Source: Diplonema japonicum
Lineage: Eukaryota > Euglenozoa > Diplonemea > Diplonemida > Diplonemidae
Reading direction: 5' to 3'
Length of the DNA: 64,000 nt
Assembly: GCA_964019335.1 (NCBI GenBank)
Contig: OZ025730.1
Span: forward strand, 337,001 to 401,000
How positions within the stretch are numbered: position 1 is the first letter of the stretch; the number at the start of each line of letters is the position of its first letter. Made by a program: the position numbers and the translations under genes. Below, in pieces: positions 29,381 through 40,600 of this stretch. The notes beneath the pieces were generated by a model, which saw only the letters and a list, made by a program, of their open reading frames with translations, was not told where the DNA came from and did no database searches.

Positions 29381-30054
29381 TCACCTCCTCCCTGGTGCCC
29401 CTTTGCTGTCCTTCTCTTTGTGCACGTTCATGTACTGCCTGTATTGGATCTTACTTTTACGTTGAAAGAACCCTTCTTCGTTGCCCTGCACTTGCTTGTT
29501 CTGTGATGTGTTGTGTTTTGCTGTGTTGTGCACACCTTAGAAGTGCCGAACCCCGTGATGCCCATCATCTGTGCGATCTTCTGATTCTGTGGTGGCAGTA
29601 GTGTATTTGTTTTCTTCATCCATACTTCCATTTCTACATCGATGTTGTCATGGTCTATAGGACCACTGCTTTCCTGGTGTTTTGTTTCTTTCGCTCTTGG
29701 CTTCTCCTTTTCATTTCTCTCCGGGGAGCGTCTCCTTTCTCTGTCTTCTCTGTCCCTGTCCCTGTCCCTGTCCCTGTCTCTATCTCTTCTTTCCCTGTCC
29801 CTGTCCCTATCCCTGTCTTCTCTGTCTCTTCGACTTCTATCCTTATCCCTATCCCTATCCCTATCCCTATCCCTATCCCTATCCCTATCCCTATCCCTAT
29901 CCCTATCCCTATCCCTATTCCTATCCCTATCCCTATCCCTATCCCGATCTCTGTCCCTATCACGATCTCTGTCCCTATCTCTGTCCCTGTCTCTATCCCG
30001 TTCTCTGTCCCTATCCTCACCTCTGTCCCTCCTGTCTCGGTCATCCCTTCCCAT
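29381..30054 (-). CDS. SNRNP27: U4/U6.U5 snRNP 27 kDa protein (SNRNP27)
   Basis: Exon 1 30054-29536 and exon 2 29485-29381 join across a 50-nt intron (GTGTGCAC...GTGCAG, phase 0) to 207 residues. The C-terminal pattern IAQMMGITGFGTSK then, after splicing, QYRQYMN matches the conserved end of SNRNP27, a tri-snRNP component near the U6 ACAGA box. Without splicing the conserved end is lost, which supports the intron. The N-terminal 110 residues are alternating Arg-Asp repeats encoded by a (GATAGG)n array, longer and purer than in most RS/RD-domain proteins. A cis-spliceosomal gene fits a genome with introns. Confidence 0.88.
29830..29946. repeat. Hexanucleotide (CCCTAT)n coding for Arg-Asp
   Basis: About 19 near-perfect units on the plus strand, within SNRNP27 exon 1, in frame with the RD dipeptide. 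Not a telomere repeat. Confidence 0.85.
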
Positions 30055-30213
30055 TGGTTTTACTTCGTTTCCTGTTTAAAAATCAGAGATAGAAAAACAG
30101 CTAAATAATAATAAAAACGGGGGTTGCCCATAAAATGACTGATAATCCTATAGTGCGGGCCTAGGGGTCGGGTCCTAACGATGGCGTAATAAGGGGGGGT
30201 CCTAGGGGCCAGC

Positions 30214-30447
30214 CTATTTCGAGGACTTCTTACCCTTCTCGATCACCTCCTGGGTCAAAGAGGGGTGGATGGAGCTCTGGATCTTGGCCGCCTTGCGGGA
30301 GTCCTTCACAACGAGAGTGTACAGGAACCTGGAGCACCTCACCTTGAACTTGGTGTTGTCAGCGTTCTTCTTGACCTTGACCTTCTTGGTATCCTTCCTG
30401 GAGCAGATGTCCAGGAACTGCTTCAAGTCCTTAAGCTCCTTAGGCAT
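30214..30447 (-). CDS. RPL38: Ribosomal protein eL38, copy 1
   Basis: 77 residues starting MPKELKDLKQFL and containing KVRCSRFLYTLVVKD, the family core. Slightly longer than human RPL38 (70) at the C-terminus. It binds 28S rRNA in the large ribosomal subunit. It is nearly identical in nucleotide sequence to the next two copies (one synonymous difference near 30361), while flanks differ. An AG lies 24 bases upstream of the ATG. Stop is TAG. Confidence 0.95.
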   Translation of the reverse strand: MPKELKDLKQFLDICSRKDTKKVKVKKNADNTKFKVRCSRFLYTLVVKDSRKAAKIQSSIHPSLTQEVIEKGKKSSK

Positions 30448-30573
30448 TTTGTGGTACGAGTGGATTACCTAACTTTGTGAGTGTTTAGGGGGTAACATTA
30501 TAATGAGGAAGTTAAAAAAGAAAGCACAAAAACATTTTAAATGCCTAAACTTAATGTTTCAGTACACTCCTAT

Positions 30574-30807
30574 CTATTTCGAGGACTTCTTACCCTTCTC
30601 GATCACCTCCTGGGTCAAAGAGGGGTGGATGGAGCTCTGGATCTTGGCCGCCTTGCGGGAGTCCTTCACAACGAGAGTGTACAGGAACCTGGAGCACCTC
30701 ACCTTGAACTTGGTGTTGTCGGCGTTCTTCTTGACCTTGACCTTCTTGGTATCCTTCCTGGAGCAGATGTCCAGGAACTGCTTCAAGTCCTTAAGCTCCT
30801 TAGGCAT
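30574..30807 (-). CDS. RPL38: Ribosomal protein eL38, copy 2
   Basis: Same 77-residue product as copy 1. The frame continues upstream of ATG 30807 without a stop, but this is the spacer. One synonymous base differs from copies 1 and 3 (GTC-GGC versus GTC-AGC region at 30721). The spacer to copy 1 is 126 bases and shows no similarity to the other spacers. Confidence 0.95.
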   Translation of the reverse strand: MPKELKDLKQFLDICSRKDTKKVKVKKNADNTKFKVRCSRFLYTLVVKDSRKAAKIQSSIHPSLTQEVIEKGKKSSK

Positions 30808-31036
30808 TTTGTGGGTTTTTCTTCTTTTTTTTGCTGATCTGAGAAAAAGTATGACGTTTGCAGAGGGAAATAAAGATAAAAGGCAGAGAGAAAAAAATGC
30901 ATGCATGACGTTCTGTCCTTTCTACAGGGTTCCCCCCTGTCCATTTTCTGATACTTGCACCGCACGCATTATCTTCATTTTTTTTTTCTCTTTAACACTA
31001 CGAATTCAAAAGAAATGAAAAGAAAAAATAATTCAC

Positions 31037-31270
31037 CTATTTCGAGGACTTCTTACCCTTCTCGATCACCTCCTGGGTCAAAGAGGGGTGGATGGAGCTC
31101 TGGATCTTGGCCGCCTTGCGGGAGTCCTTCACAACGAGAGTGTACAGGAACCTGGAGCACCTCACCTTGAACTTGGTGTTGTCAGCGTTCTTCTTGACCT
31201 TGACCTTCTTGGTATCCTTCCTGGAGCAGATGTCCAGGAACTGCTTCAAGTCCTTAAGCTCCTTAGGCAT
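31037..31270 (-). CDS. RPL38: Ribosomal protein eL38, copy 3
   Basis: Identical protein. The ATG at 31270 is preceded on the coding strand by CAAAAA and a run of about 20 A, an A-rich leader. The spacer to copy 2 (229 bases) is unrelated to that between copies 1 and 2. Confidence 0.95.
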   Translation of the reverse strand: MPKELKDLKQFLDICSRKDTKKVKVKKNADNTKFKVRCSRFLYTLVVKDSRKAAKIQSSIHPSLTQEVIEKGKKSSK

Positions 31271-31769
31271 TTTTTGTTTTTTTTTTTTTTTTTTTTTGCT
31301 TCCTTTCTTAAAAATTATGGTGACATGCAAAAGATAAATGGGGGGGAAAGCACAATAAAAAAAGTATATAAAAAAAACACATGAAGAAAAAACCGGGGGT
31401 ACAGCAGAGAAAAGCGGTGGAGGGAAATCAAAATCAAAAAAAAAGGGGGGGAAGGAAGACAACAACGAAAGGTATCCCAGAATGGTGCACCTGAAAAAAA
31501 GGGAGAAGGAAAAAAAGAGAAAGAAACACAAGTAAGACAACTTGGGGAAGTAAAAGAAAACAATGGGAAGGCAATATGAACCGAGTAAGTGCTCCTTCTT
31601 TTTCTTTTCGCGAAAAAAATAGAACAAAAAAAGGAAATCTACACACACGGGGGAGAGGAATGGGATCTAAAGAAAAAAAAATTGTACAATTTTATTTTCC
31701 CCCCAAAAGGGAGTGAAAGGGAGAACAGATACAACAAGGTGGAGTAGGGGTCAGGGGTGGGGAGTGTAA
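31271..31769. other. Spacer upstream of RPL38 copy 3
   Basis: Low-complexity A/G sequence, pyrimidine-rich on the coding strand; frames are F/S-rich artefacts. No gene seen. Confidence 0.6.
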
Positions 31770-32838
31770 CTAACGCCCGGTGTGAGTTTGAAAAGAGCGG
31801 TGTTCGGATCTGAGCCTGGCTTCTTCTTCTTCAAGGCTGATCCTCTGCTGCCTCAGGCGGATCTCTTGGTCGATGAGTGGCTGCTCCTTTTCTTCATCGT
31901 TGTCGCGCTTCAAGTTGTGCGACGCGTTTGCATCACATAGCTCCCTGTACTCTGTTTTCTTCATGTTCAGAACACCCTCCGACTCGGAGAGCCTCTCCTG
32001 CAGCACTGCTACCCTATCCAGAGACATCCTCAGCTCTTGGTCTTCTTCTTCCAGCTTCAACGTTTGCTTGTTCACTTCGTCACGGCTCTGTTTAATTGTT
32101 AAACTATGTTTGTTTCCATACTCTTAGATGAGCAACGCCGCATTCTTCCTCTCTCGTTTGTGCAGTGGCAAGCGCCTGGGAGTGGGAAAGGTAAATATTC
32201 GTAGACATTCTTCCCCCCCAACTAGACTATACCTGTTCGGAAACGGACAGCCTGTCCAAGGCGAGCTGGCTCTCATTCTTCGCGTTGTCAACGACCTGCG
32301 CCGCATCATCGAGTTCCCTGTTCTTGGTGTCCACCTCGTGGTAGCTCTGCTCTTCCCTGTCCCTCTGCATCTGCACCACAAGTTGCTGCTCTTCGACCAT
32401 CTTACGCAGCTCTTCGAGACGTCGCTCCGCCGCTTTTGTCTCTTCGGACAACTGCTGAGCACGGAAGGTGGCATCGTCAACCCTAGCAAGGGCTTCGGCG
32501 TGCATGTTTTGCTGCTTGCTCTGTGCTTCCTGGGTGTGTGCCAACTCTGCAGCTCTCTGGTTCACTGTCCCTCTTGCCCTTTCTGTTTCCTGCCTTGAAG
32601 CATCCAGCACCGCTCTTGAGTCCCTTTCGCCTGTCTTTGCAACGTCAAGCTCAGACTTCTGATTGTCAACTACTTGTTGAACATTAGCAGTCTGCCTGTC
32701 GGCTTCATTCACTGCACACTGATCCTTGTGCACTCCTTCTTCCATCTCACCCAACACGCTCTTAAACACCTCACAGTCTGCCTTTTGTTCCTCGTCGATG
32801 GTATAGTCTCTGATCCTCACATACATGGCTTCGATCAT
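31770..32838 (-). CDS. Coiled-coil protein, two exons
   Basis: Exon 1 32838-32233 and exon 2 32087-31770 join in phase 0 over a 145-nt intron (GTATAG...AAACAG), giving 307 residues from the first ATG. The frame is open upstream to about 32920 and reads DDLLSFGEWERFAELYPT after CCACAG at about 32896. Either the ATG at 32838 follows a trans-splice site there, or another exon precedes. Apart from the first 30 residues, the product is one long Glu/Gln/Arg-rich coiled coil. No family identified; a structural or motility role is possible. Confidence 0.65.
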
Positions 32839-32920
32839 CGTGGGGTACAGCTCGGCGAATCTCTCCCATTCGCCAAAGCTTAACAAATCGTCCTGTGGCA
32901 GTGTGTTATTCGAAATTGTT

Positions 32921-33415
32921 GAAGTTTTAACCCTTCAGATCCGAAAAGTGACCCTGCCTTCGTCTCCGGAGGGGTTCTCGGGGGTTACACAGGGGAAAAT
33001 CAAAAAAAAAAGAAGAAGAAAAAAAAAATGTCCAAGGTTCACTGACTTTTTCCCCCAGAAATTCATATGACACTCGTTGGGCCCCGGTGGTTTGAATCCA
33101 TTCCAGCCCGAGAAAAGGGAATTGGAAATTTTACTAGGATGTCATTTTGCGGGCGGTGATCAGACACGGATCTGAAGCTCAAACTCGTTTAAAAAATTGT
33201 CGAAATTAATCTCGATCTTGGCCTGATATGACACTCACACTGCCTATGGTCAGAAAGAGTCCATCAGACACACAATAGAAACTCTTCCTTGTGCAACAGG
33301 GTTCCAAGGACAGGAATAGGGCAACCACGTGCCTGGTGGACAACTTTTGTATCAGGGGACTGGGTGAGTTCTTAATACAGTAATGTAATGCTTTGAATTG
33401 ATGGAATTAAAAAAA
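32921..33415. other. Intergenic, no gene seen
   Basis: Mixed-composition sequence, less homopolymeric than other spacers. It may contain an old repeat. Both strands lack long open frames. Confidence 0.4.
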
Positions 33416-33486
33416 TGACCCTAGACGGAATCGAACCGCCGTTATTGGATTTGGAATCCAAAGTGCTACCGCTACACCATAGGGCC
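33416..33486 (-). tRNA. tRNA-Trp (CCA)
   Basis: Full cloverleaf: acceptor GGCCCTA/TAGGGTC, D stem GTGT/GCAC, anticodon stem TTGGA/TCCAA with loop TTCCAAA (anticodon CCA), T arm GGCGG-TTCGATT-CCGTC. Discriminator A, then T7 as a Pol III terminator. No intron. Confidence 0.93.
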
Positions 33487-33612
33487 AACGTGAAAGATTT
33501 CACGGTCTAAAATGTGCCTGTGGCCTTGTGATTTCAGATCGCCTGCATCTTGTCAAGCCAAACAGTCAGGTGATTTTAGTTTCAGGTGTCAAGTGTTGTT
33601 ATTGTTAAACAG

Positions 33613-34479
33613 TCACACCTGGTTGGCATCAGCCTGCTGGAATAGCTTTGTGATGGTGAGAGGTTCAATGTTGACACGCGTCTTAAGGAAGAGTTGTCTG
33701 AATGAGTCGTCGTCGACTTGGGGCTTCTCGCCAAGCATGTTAGTGTAGATGAGAGTCAATTTCTCGCCGTGGGTGAGGGACTGCTGGACAGGAGCAAGGT
33801 GAACAGAAGCAGAAGACCCTGCACGGTGTGGAGAGAGGGACTTCTTCGAAATGCCCGCGGCGAGGGATGAAGCGCGGACAGAGTGGGCCGGGGATGCCAA
33901 CCTGTGTGCAGTTGCGGAACCTGCCATAGGGGAGTGATGACGAACAGGAGACTTCGGGTGGGAATTGCTCAGCCTTGCTTCGCGTTTAGGGCTCACTGCA
34001 GGGCTTGCAGCCCTACTCTGCAAGGGCCTCTTGTAAGGAGACCCCAATCTGCTCCTTGTAGGCGTCCCAATTGACCTGACGGTTCTCACAGGACTCGAAG
34101 TCCTGCAGAGACCCGCGGGCACAACATTGACAGGGGCAGCGAACTGAGGAGGGATTGGAGATGGTCTAGTGGGAGACGGTATCGGTCCTTGACTCTCTTT
34201 GTTCCAAGAATCCTTCTGGAACAGGTAAATCTGGCAGTAGTCTCTCAGTTGGGAAGCTGACTTCAACTCAACCCACTTCCCAACGGGGTCGAATAGCTGC
34301 ACGTAGTGTAGGTTGAAGCTTCCTGCAGGGACGCCAGGCCGCTTCCTTGCAGCAATCTCATCATTGAAAACTCCCACAGCACGGGCCTTGAGCTCACCAA
34401 GCGACGGTACGTGTGTGAACTCTAGTTCCCTGTTAATCTTCGAGCCAAACAGCTCCGCTGCTGCCAATATAACCACCAT
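33613..34479 (-). CDS. PB1-like/EF-hand-type flagellar protein candidate
   Basis: 288 residues from ATG 34479 to the stop at GTG-TGA. Residues 1-95 form an alpha/beta stretch (VVILAAAELFG, then FNLHYVQLFDPVGKWVELKSASQLRDYCQIYLF) of the kind seen ahead of EF-hands in some axonemal proteins. A Ser/Pro/Arg-rich linker with several SPxR motifs follows. The end (TLIYTNMLGEKPQVDDDSFRQLF, then ITKLFQQADANQV) reads like an EF-hand helix cut off inside its Ca loop. The last codons are CAG-GTGTGA, so GTGTGA may be an intron donor and the true C-terminus may lie on a further exon that I could not place. Confidence 0.55.
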   Translation of the reverse strand: MVVILAAAELFGSKINRELEFTHVPSLGELKARAVGVFNDEIAARKRPGVPAGSFNLHYVQLFDPVGKWVELKSASQLRDYCQIYLFQKDSWNKESQGPIPSPTRPSPIPPQFAAPVNVVPAGLCRTSSPVRTVRSIGTPTRSRLGSPYKRPLQSRAASPAVSPKREARLSNSHPKSPVRHHSPMAGSATAHRLASPAHSVRASSLAAGISKKSLSPHRAGSSASVHLAPVQQSLTHGEKLTLIYTNMLGEKPQVDDDSFRQLFLKTRVNIEPLTITKLFQQADANQV

Positions 34480-34682
34480 TTTTTCAGTGAGTGCCCTTCC
34501 TGTTCATGTGAAGAATAAAAGTATTATCACAGAAAAGTGTAAAAGGTTCGTGTGGTATTTACACTCACAAGAAATAAAAATGGATGAAAAAGCGGGAGAG
34601 AAAAGATATATTACAGTGCGCAAGTAAGAACAAGGCCGTGGGGGGAAAAAAGCAATACATGAATATCTTTTTATCTTCTTTT

Positions 34683-35776
34683 CTAGGCTTGCGAAGTGGT
34701 TGATGTTGATGTAGTTGTGGTTTGCGCTTGGTTACCGATGGTGATGGAGGAATAGCTCGACCAGTCTTGCTGCAATAAAAAGATTTCTTCTTCTTCTTTG
34801 TTTTGTTCAATTACATACCTCAGGATATGCCTCGTAGCAGCTGCAAGACGTGTCGGATACAAAACCAAGGTGTGAGCACAGTTCCGAACCGTTGTCGAAA
34901 ATATCACCAAACGTCCTCTCCAAGTGATCATAAATTGTGTTTCCACACACTTTCATGATAGTGTCGCACATCTGCGAGCACACTCTGATCTTGTTGTCTC
35001 GGTAGAACAAGGCTTGATCCGGCGAGCAAACCCAGCACGCAAGAGAGTCGAGCAACGAGCTGCACGAACCTGAAATGAACCGGTCGCCGCTTATGAGTTC
35101 TTGCAGCTTTTTCTGCTGCGTAGCTAGCGCGGCAGGTCGGTCGCAGCATGACAGACTGGAAAACTGTTCGCAAGCCCGCAGGTACGGTTCAGGCTTTGGA
35201 GTTTTCCCCCCAAAATATGTGCACCTCCTCCCGTTGCTGAATGTGGTCAAAATGGCCTCGTCGCCCTGACAAGGGGTAATGCTGGTGAGTGTTGGGTAAT
35301 AGTTGAGCCCCACGTTGCCCAGCATTGAGGAGAGGGATATGATGAAAAGCACCGGGACAACAACGAAGAGGGCAGCAAGGCACTTGTCTTTCCCAGTTCG
35401 CTCATCCTTTTTCTTAAGCACGGGATCGCGTCTTTGTCTCTCTATGTTTCTCCAACTGGTGTCGTAACTTGTGGCGTGATTCAGCCCCAAACCCAAGCAA
35501 AAACAGCAGAAGGCTAGGCCTAAGGCCGTTGTCAGCAAACCCTCCACCACGTTTGCATCGTGTCTATCCTGGTCTTTGTTCACCTTATCAAAGTACACGC
35601 TGCCTGTTATCAAGAAAAGCGATATTAGTGCACACCAACCCAACATAAACTGTAAAACAAAAGTTTCTTTTTTTTTTTTTATTGCATGCCTGTATTCTTG
35701 TTGTCTGTTCAGGTGACATTGTTGGTCCAACCACCTGCTTTTCATCTTCGCTTTGCGAGCGTTCTTCATCCATCAT
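34683..35776 (-). CDS. Three-TM protein with folate-receptor-like Cys-rich ectodomain
   Basis: Exons 35776-35735, 35649-34819 and 34769-34683 join in phase 0 to 319 residues, over introns of 85 nt (GTGGTT...A14...TTACAG) and 49 nt (GTATGT...TTGCAG). Three membrane helices precede a large Cys-rich domain. Its PEPYLRACEQFSSLSCCD and SLACWVCSPDQALFY, then RVCSQMCDTIMKVCG follow the folate receptor/HHIP N-terminal pattern (SCC...C.VCSP...C...C). The spliced C-tail is Thr/Ser-rich. Function in ligand binding at the cell surface is inferred. An alternative start inside the first intron (MKNARK...) is possible without splicing. Confidence 0.7.
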
Positions 35777-35996
35777 TTATTCCTCTTTTTTTCGTATTCG
35801 TGTATAATGGGGTGGGGAGGTCAATGGTTCCAATCCCCTGAGAATATTGATATTTTTATCTTACCCACGTTGACATAACAAAAGAAGATGAAGACGAAGA
35901 AAATTGATTCCACTTTTTTTCCACCCCCTTCTTTTTTTTGTGAAATTCTATTGACAATGGAGTGAATGAGAGGATGTCCACGTGGGAGAAAAAAAG

Positions 35997-36069
35997 TACC
36001 CCGTGAGGGATTCGAACCCTCAACCTTTGGATTAGAAGTCCAACGCGCTATCCGTTGCGCCAACGGGGC
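35997..36069 (-). tRNA. tRNA-Arg (UCU)
   Basis: Acceptor GCCCCGT/ACGGGGT, D stem GCGC/GCGC, anticodon stem TTGGA/TCCAA with loop CTTCTAA (anticodon TCT), T arm GAGGG-TTCGAAT-CCCTC. Discriminator A, then a T7 terminator on the minus strand. Confidence 0.95.
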
Positions 36070-36568
36070 TGACGATCGAAGCCCCGTCTCGATTCCGGTT
36101 TTTTACTATTACATGGGGATTTCAGTTTGCAACAATGAAGACTGATTCGGATGTGGTGTTTGTAAAACAAAGGAAAGGGTGGGGAAGACAAACACAACTG
36201 TACAAGCATCAGGAAACATCGTTCAAATGCGAAACTCGGTCTTGCATTTTGGACTACAGGCCGCCATTGCACAATTAAGAAACGAAAAAGTTGTCTTTCG
36301 CCGCAAAACTTGATGACAAGAAAAGAGGTGAAATAAAAAAAAAAGGGGGGGGGGATGAACTATAAATACGACTTTCCGACTTTTTCCTCCAACTCTGCCC
36401 ATTCCCTGCAGTGGGGAAAAAAAGGGAAAGAGCGAGGGAGAAACAAAAATAGGAAAAAAGAGGAGGAACAAAGGGAAAGGAGTGGACTAAATTATTACAG
36501 GTGCATGTGTGGGTAAACAAAGAAAAATCTATTAGAGGGAAGAGGAGGAGGAGGGGATTACTTCTTTC
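36070..36568. other. Intergenic spacer between tRNA-Arg and PDZ gene
   Basis: Pyrimidine-rich on the coding strand, with a G run near 36345. No coding signal. Confidence 0.5.
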
Positions 36569-37479
36569 TTATGGACTTGTTGGGTAACCTCTACTGCTCC
36601 TGCCCATGTACGAATGATGCCTTCGTCGGGTGCCACCTGCAGCAGAGCCGGAAAGGCGGGAAGAGGCGTATTTACCATGCTTGCTGCTTAAGGGGATATC
36701 CGCAGGCTTAGGGGTGGGTGTGACATGAAGACGGAGGAGCGCGTGGCCTGGGCGGAAAACATCGAGGTATAGAGAGGGGAACCCAGCCCCTGGAGTGGTC
36801 GGACAGGCAGAGAGGAGGGTATTTTTAAGGTCTCTCTTGGTGATCAGTTGCACTCCGTTCACTCTTCTGATGTAGTCCCCAGCCCTCACCCCCCCAAGGG
36901 CAGCAGGGGAATCCTGCGTGACTTTCAGAACTTTAAGTCCGTCTGTACCTGACCACCTGTCCACGGTGATCTCAACCCCCAGAAAGGGAGGGTTCCCGCT
37001 TACAGTGGACGAGCTTGTTGCGGTGTTTGTGAAACTCGGTGTGACTGGAGTCCGAACATCAGTTTTCGAATCGTTTGACGACACTTTTTCGTCCTCTTCA
37101 ATCCGCGAGAAGGTAATGGGGGCCCCTGCTGTCCAAGTGGCCGTCGGGTCCTCAGTGCGAGGAGTGTCACACTGTTTGGACCATAAGGCAATGTCAAGGA
37201 CAACTTTTCCTGCCCGCTGCACATGCTCACGGAGTTTCCTCCCTTCAAGTGAGGGACCCTTCTTCCTTTCCATGCCAGATACACCCAAGCTCCCAGAGAT
37301 GCTTGTTTGCTGTGGTTTTTTTCTTTTCTTTGTTCCCCCCTTTTCTTGTTCCATACCAGCCGAGGAGACGCCGAGATGCCGAGTCCGGGGTACCCACGCA
37401 GCAGGGACAACGACGAGCCTCCAATAGCACCCTGCAAGGGAGGAACTCTAGTGATAGATACTCGTCCTGATCTCGGCAT
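36569..37479 (-). CDS. PDZ-domain protein, two exons
   Basis: Exon 1 37479-37357 and exon 2 37309-36569 join in phase 0 to 287 residues over a 47-nt intron (GTATGG...poly(A)...CCACAG). Without splicing the upstream exon is lost and a KKRKK stretch is translated. A PDZ domain lies at about residues 150-235: FLGVEITVDR as the beta strand with a GLKVLKVTQDSPAALGGVRAGDYIRRVNG core (split here by comma only) and a following helix TKRDLKNTLL. PDZ domains bind C-terminal peptides. Flanks are Ser/Thr/Pro-rich and the C-terminus is basic with RRHHSYMGRSS. Confidence 0.75.
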
Positions 37480-37636
37480 TTTTCGTTCGTTCGTGAGGAG
37501 GGGTTTTAAAGGGTGTTAATATGTACAGACCCTCCTGTGTGTTATGAAAGGTGCAACAAGAAAAGGGGGAGGGGAACACCAGGGAAAAAGAACAGAAACA
37601 ATAGGTTAGGAGAGTTCTCTTTTTTTTTCCCCGCTA

Positions 37637-40600
37637 CTATTCTCTCAAAAGGTTTTGAAGAACGCTTTGCACGTTGGTAATGGGGCCCGGAGGGGGCATG
37701 CCCTCGAGGAGGGTTTCGTCTTCGCTCATGGGGCAGCCGCTGTAGCCTTTTTGTACAGATTGTTTGAAAGGGAAGATGGGATCGTGAGCGAACAGCGTAC
37801 GAAGGTGTTCTCCCCATTCTTTTCCGCTGAGTTCGACCCAAGCTTGTCCGAACTTTTTGTAAAGTTCACAAAGGTCTGTTTTCGCAGTGGGGAGGTTGAC
37901 ACAGCGCGACGTTCCACCGAAAAGCAACGCGACAAGGTACCGAGCCGCATAGTCAACAGGCGTAGCATACAAGTCGTGACAATCAGGATTGATGCGGTAC
38001 TTCTTGCTCACAATAGTGGATCGGATTGCACGGATGCACCAGTCCTGCGTGTTGCAAGCTCCGGACAACGCGCACGGGGCAAGCAGGCCTGGCCTAACTA
38101 TGGCAGACGAAGCCCTCGAGTTTGCAACCATCTTCTCAGAGACACGTTTAGTGGTTGTGTATCCACTAGTATCGCCGGCTTCTAAGACGCTGATGCTAGA
38201 CACAAAGACAAGTCGCTTCTCCCTCGAGATCTTCAAGACCTCTCTTGTCCCGCCACAATTTGTTTCCTTGAGCTGGGCGTAGTTTTTTACGTGGTTCACC
38301 TCAGCAGCACAGTGCACCACTGCATCGCAAGCATCCACCACCTTGTCGGCCACCCCTAGGTTCTCCTCTTTCAAATCACCATGGACCCATGTCACCTTGC
38401 CTTTGACCCTTTCCTTGCCCTTCTCAGCACTTCTCGACACTGCAAATATCTTTTTTACCCTCTCATCATCCTCAAGCGCCTTCACGATGGCTGCCCCGTA
38501 GAACCCAGTGCCTCCTGTAACTAAAACCGTGCATTTTCCATTTAGAATGGGTGGTGGGTTGTCTACTGTCTCTTTCTGTACTCCGTCAAGCCATTTATGC
38601 ACCTCATCTTCCTCCCTCACGGTATTGTGCTTGTCAGCGACTCCGCTTTCGTTCTCTTTTAGCGCATTAAGAAACTCTCGCAACGAGGCACCCCCCAACA
38701 GAAGAGTGATGGGGATGTCCTGTTTTCTGAGATCTTTAACTAGTAGCTGCGTCTGTATGGCAGTGATCGATGACCACGGGACAGCCTCCCATTCCTCGGA
38801 CTCCTTATCGGTCGGGTCGGTTTGTAGGCATATTAATTTCGAAAGCGTTGCGAGAAGCTGTGTCTGTGTCGGGTCCTCGGAGGTTTCCATCTTCTTCAAG
38901 ACGGTGTCGTAGCGCTCGCGGATTTTGCGGCGGCAGAGCTTTGAAGTGTCGGTGAGCGGGAGAGGCTCGGTGCTGCTGACGAGGTGGATTTTCTGAGGGA
39001 TCTCGCATTGACGAAGCTTGTGGTTTTGCGCTATTTTTTGAAAATCTGACAGCACATCAATTTCATCTCCGTGCACACCGCCACCAACCACGGCAATGCA
39101 CACCACAGCGTCCATGTGGGAGTTGCCGTGGATGAAGCACTGCTTAATGAGGTGCGACTTCATCAGGACGTTCTCAATGGTCTCCGGCGAACACCACTCG
39201 CCGTTGGCCAGCTTGAAGATGGAGCTCTCTCTATCGATGACACGTATCTCAGTCGGCTTCTTGCTCTCGTCCACCTCCACAATGTCCCCCGTGCGGTAGT
39301 ACCCATCCTTCGTGAACATCGCGGTCGTTATGTTTGTGTTGAGGTACCCAGAGAACATCGTTGGTGTTATGACACACAGTTCGCCCTTCGGGTACGGTTT
39401 CGTGGCTGTCTGGTTGTAAAGCTTGTACTTGATACCGTTAAGCAGCGGGGACCAGCCGTCTTGCGAAGTTTTCCCGAAGGTGATAGGGCCCGTCTCTGTT
39501 GCCGCGTAGTTCTCGGTCACGTAGCATGACGGGAAGATTTTTTTGAGCCACTGCATGACATCTCTGTTCGGCCGTGCACCGCCGCAGTTTAGAGACCTAA
39601 TGCGGTGGCCCAGCATCTTTCGATACTTTTCGTTGTTCTCTTCTTCGTTCTCCGACGTTGTCTCCGCCTCATACGCCTTGTACAGAATACCCCAGATCTG
39701 CGGGACCAGGCCCAGCGAGGTTGGCGCGACCTCTTTGTAAATCTCGAAACCATTTTGAGACGCATTTGTGACGGCCAACCTCCCGCCTCGCAGCATAACT
39801 GTGAGGAGCGTGTACGGGGTTGACGACACCGAAATGGGGCTGTTCAGGATGGAGACGGACGTGAATCCAGTAGGGGAGTACGTCCCTGTGATCGAAACCT
39901 CTTTTAGGAAGGTTTCCTCTTGAATGACCGCACCCTTTGCCATGCCCGACGATCCAGAGGTGTACAGCACAAAGGTCGCCGTTTCTCTTGTTTTCTTGCA
40001 CTGCAGACACCGGTCGTAGTCACAGATGACGCACGCATACATCACGCCTTCGATGCAGTCGTTGCACTCGTTGCACACCAGGTCCCTTTCGACTGCAGAG
40101 CTCCGCAGCATCGGATGCCCTGCAGGGCAGATCCCACTCTCGCAGCACTGCTTGCAGATATCGAAATCGCAGTCGTGGCACCCCATCTCCGAGAACTGCA
40201 TCGCCGTGTCGCATAAATCGCACTTGAAATATACCTGATACCCGGGCTCCTGCACCTCTGGGGGAGGTATTCGGTGCAAAAGCCTGTGTCCGTTGGGGCA
40301 ACGGCTCTCCAGAGTCCTCCCTCCTCCTTTGGACACCAATGTTAATCGGAAGTTCTCGCCCACGATCTCATTGGCCGTCAGCATTCCTTGGAGGACCCTA
40401 TCACCGAGAATGAGCGTGGCTTGTGTGTTGTCTGCCGAGATTTCAAACGTGCATGCCTTCAGGGTCTTCTCATGCAGGTATCTACCAGTTCCTGTGAGGT
40501 GTGAGACACGGACCAGCAGCGTGCTGTTGTCGAGGACTCCGACGTAGGCCTTCTCAGGGTCGTGCAGCGGTTTGCACGATAGGCAGTATGCTGCAGAGCA

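Noticed and set aside
29830-29946. Interstitial telomere repeat
   Set aside because: The unit is CCCTAT, not CCCTAA, and it is in frame inside a gene.
29642-30108. Plus-strand Ser/Leu, Ile/Pro and Tyr/Pro repeat frames
   Set aside because: All come from the (CCCTAT)n array inside SNRNP27.
33489-33504. Palindrome CGTGAAA-GA-TTTCACG before tRNA-Trp
   Set aside because: Short, single occurrence and no known function; could be chance.
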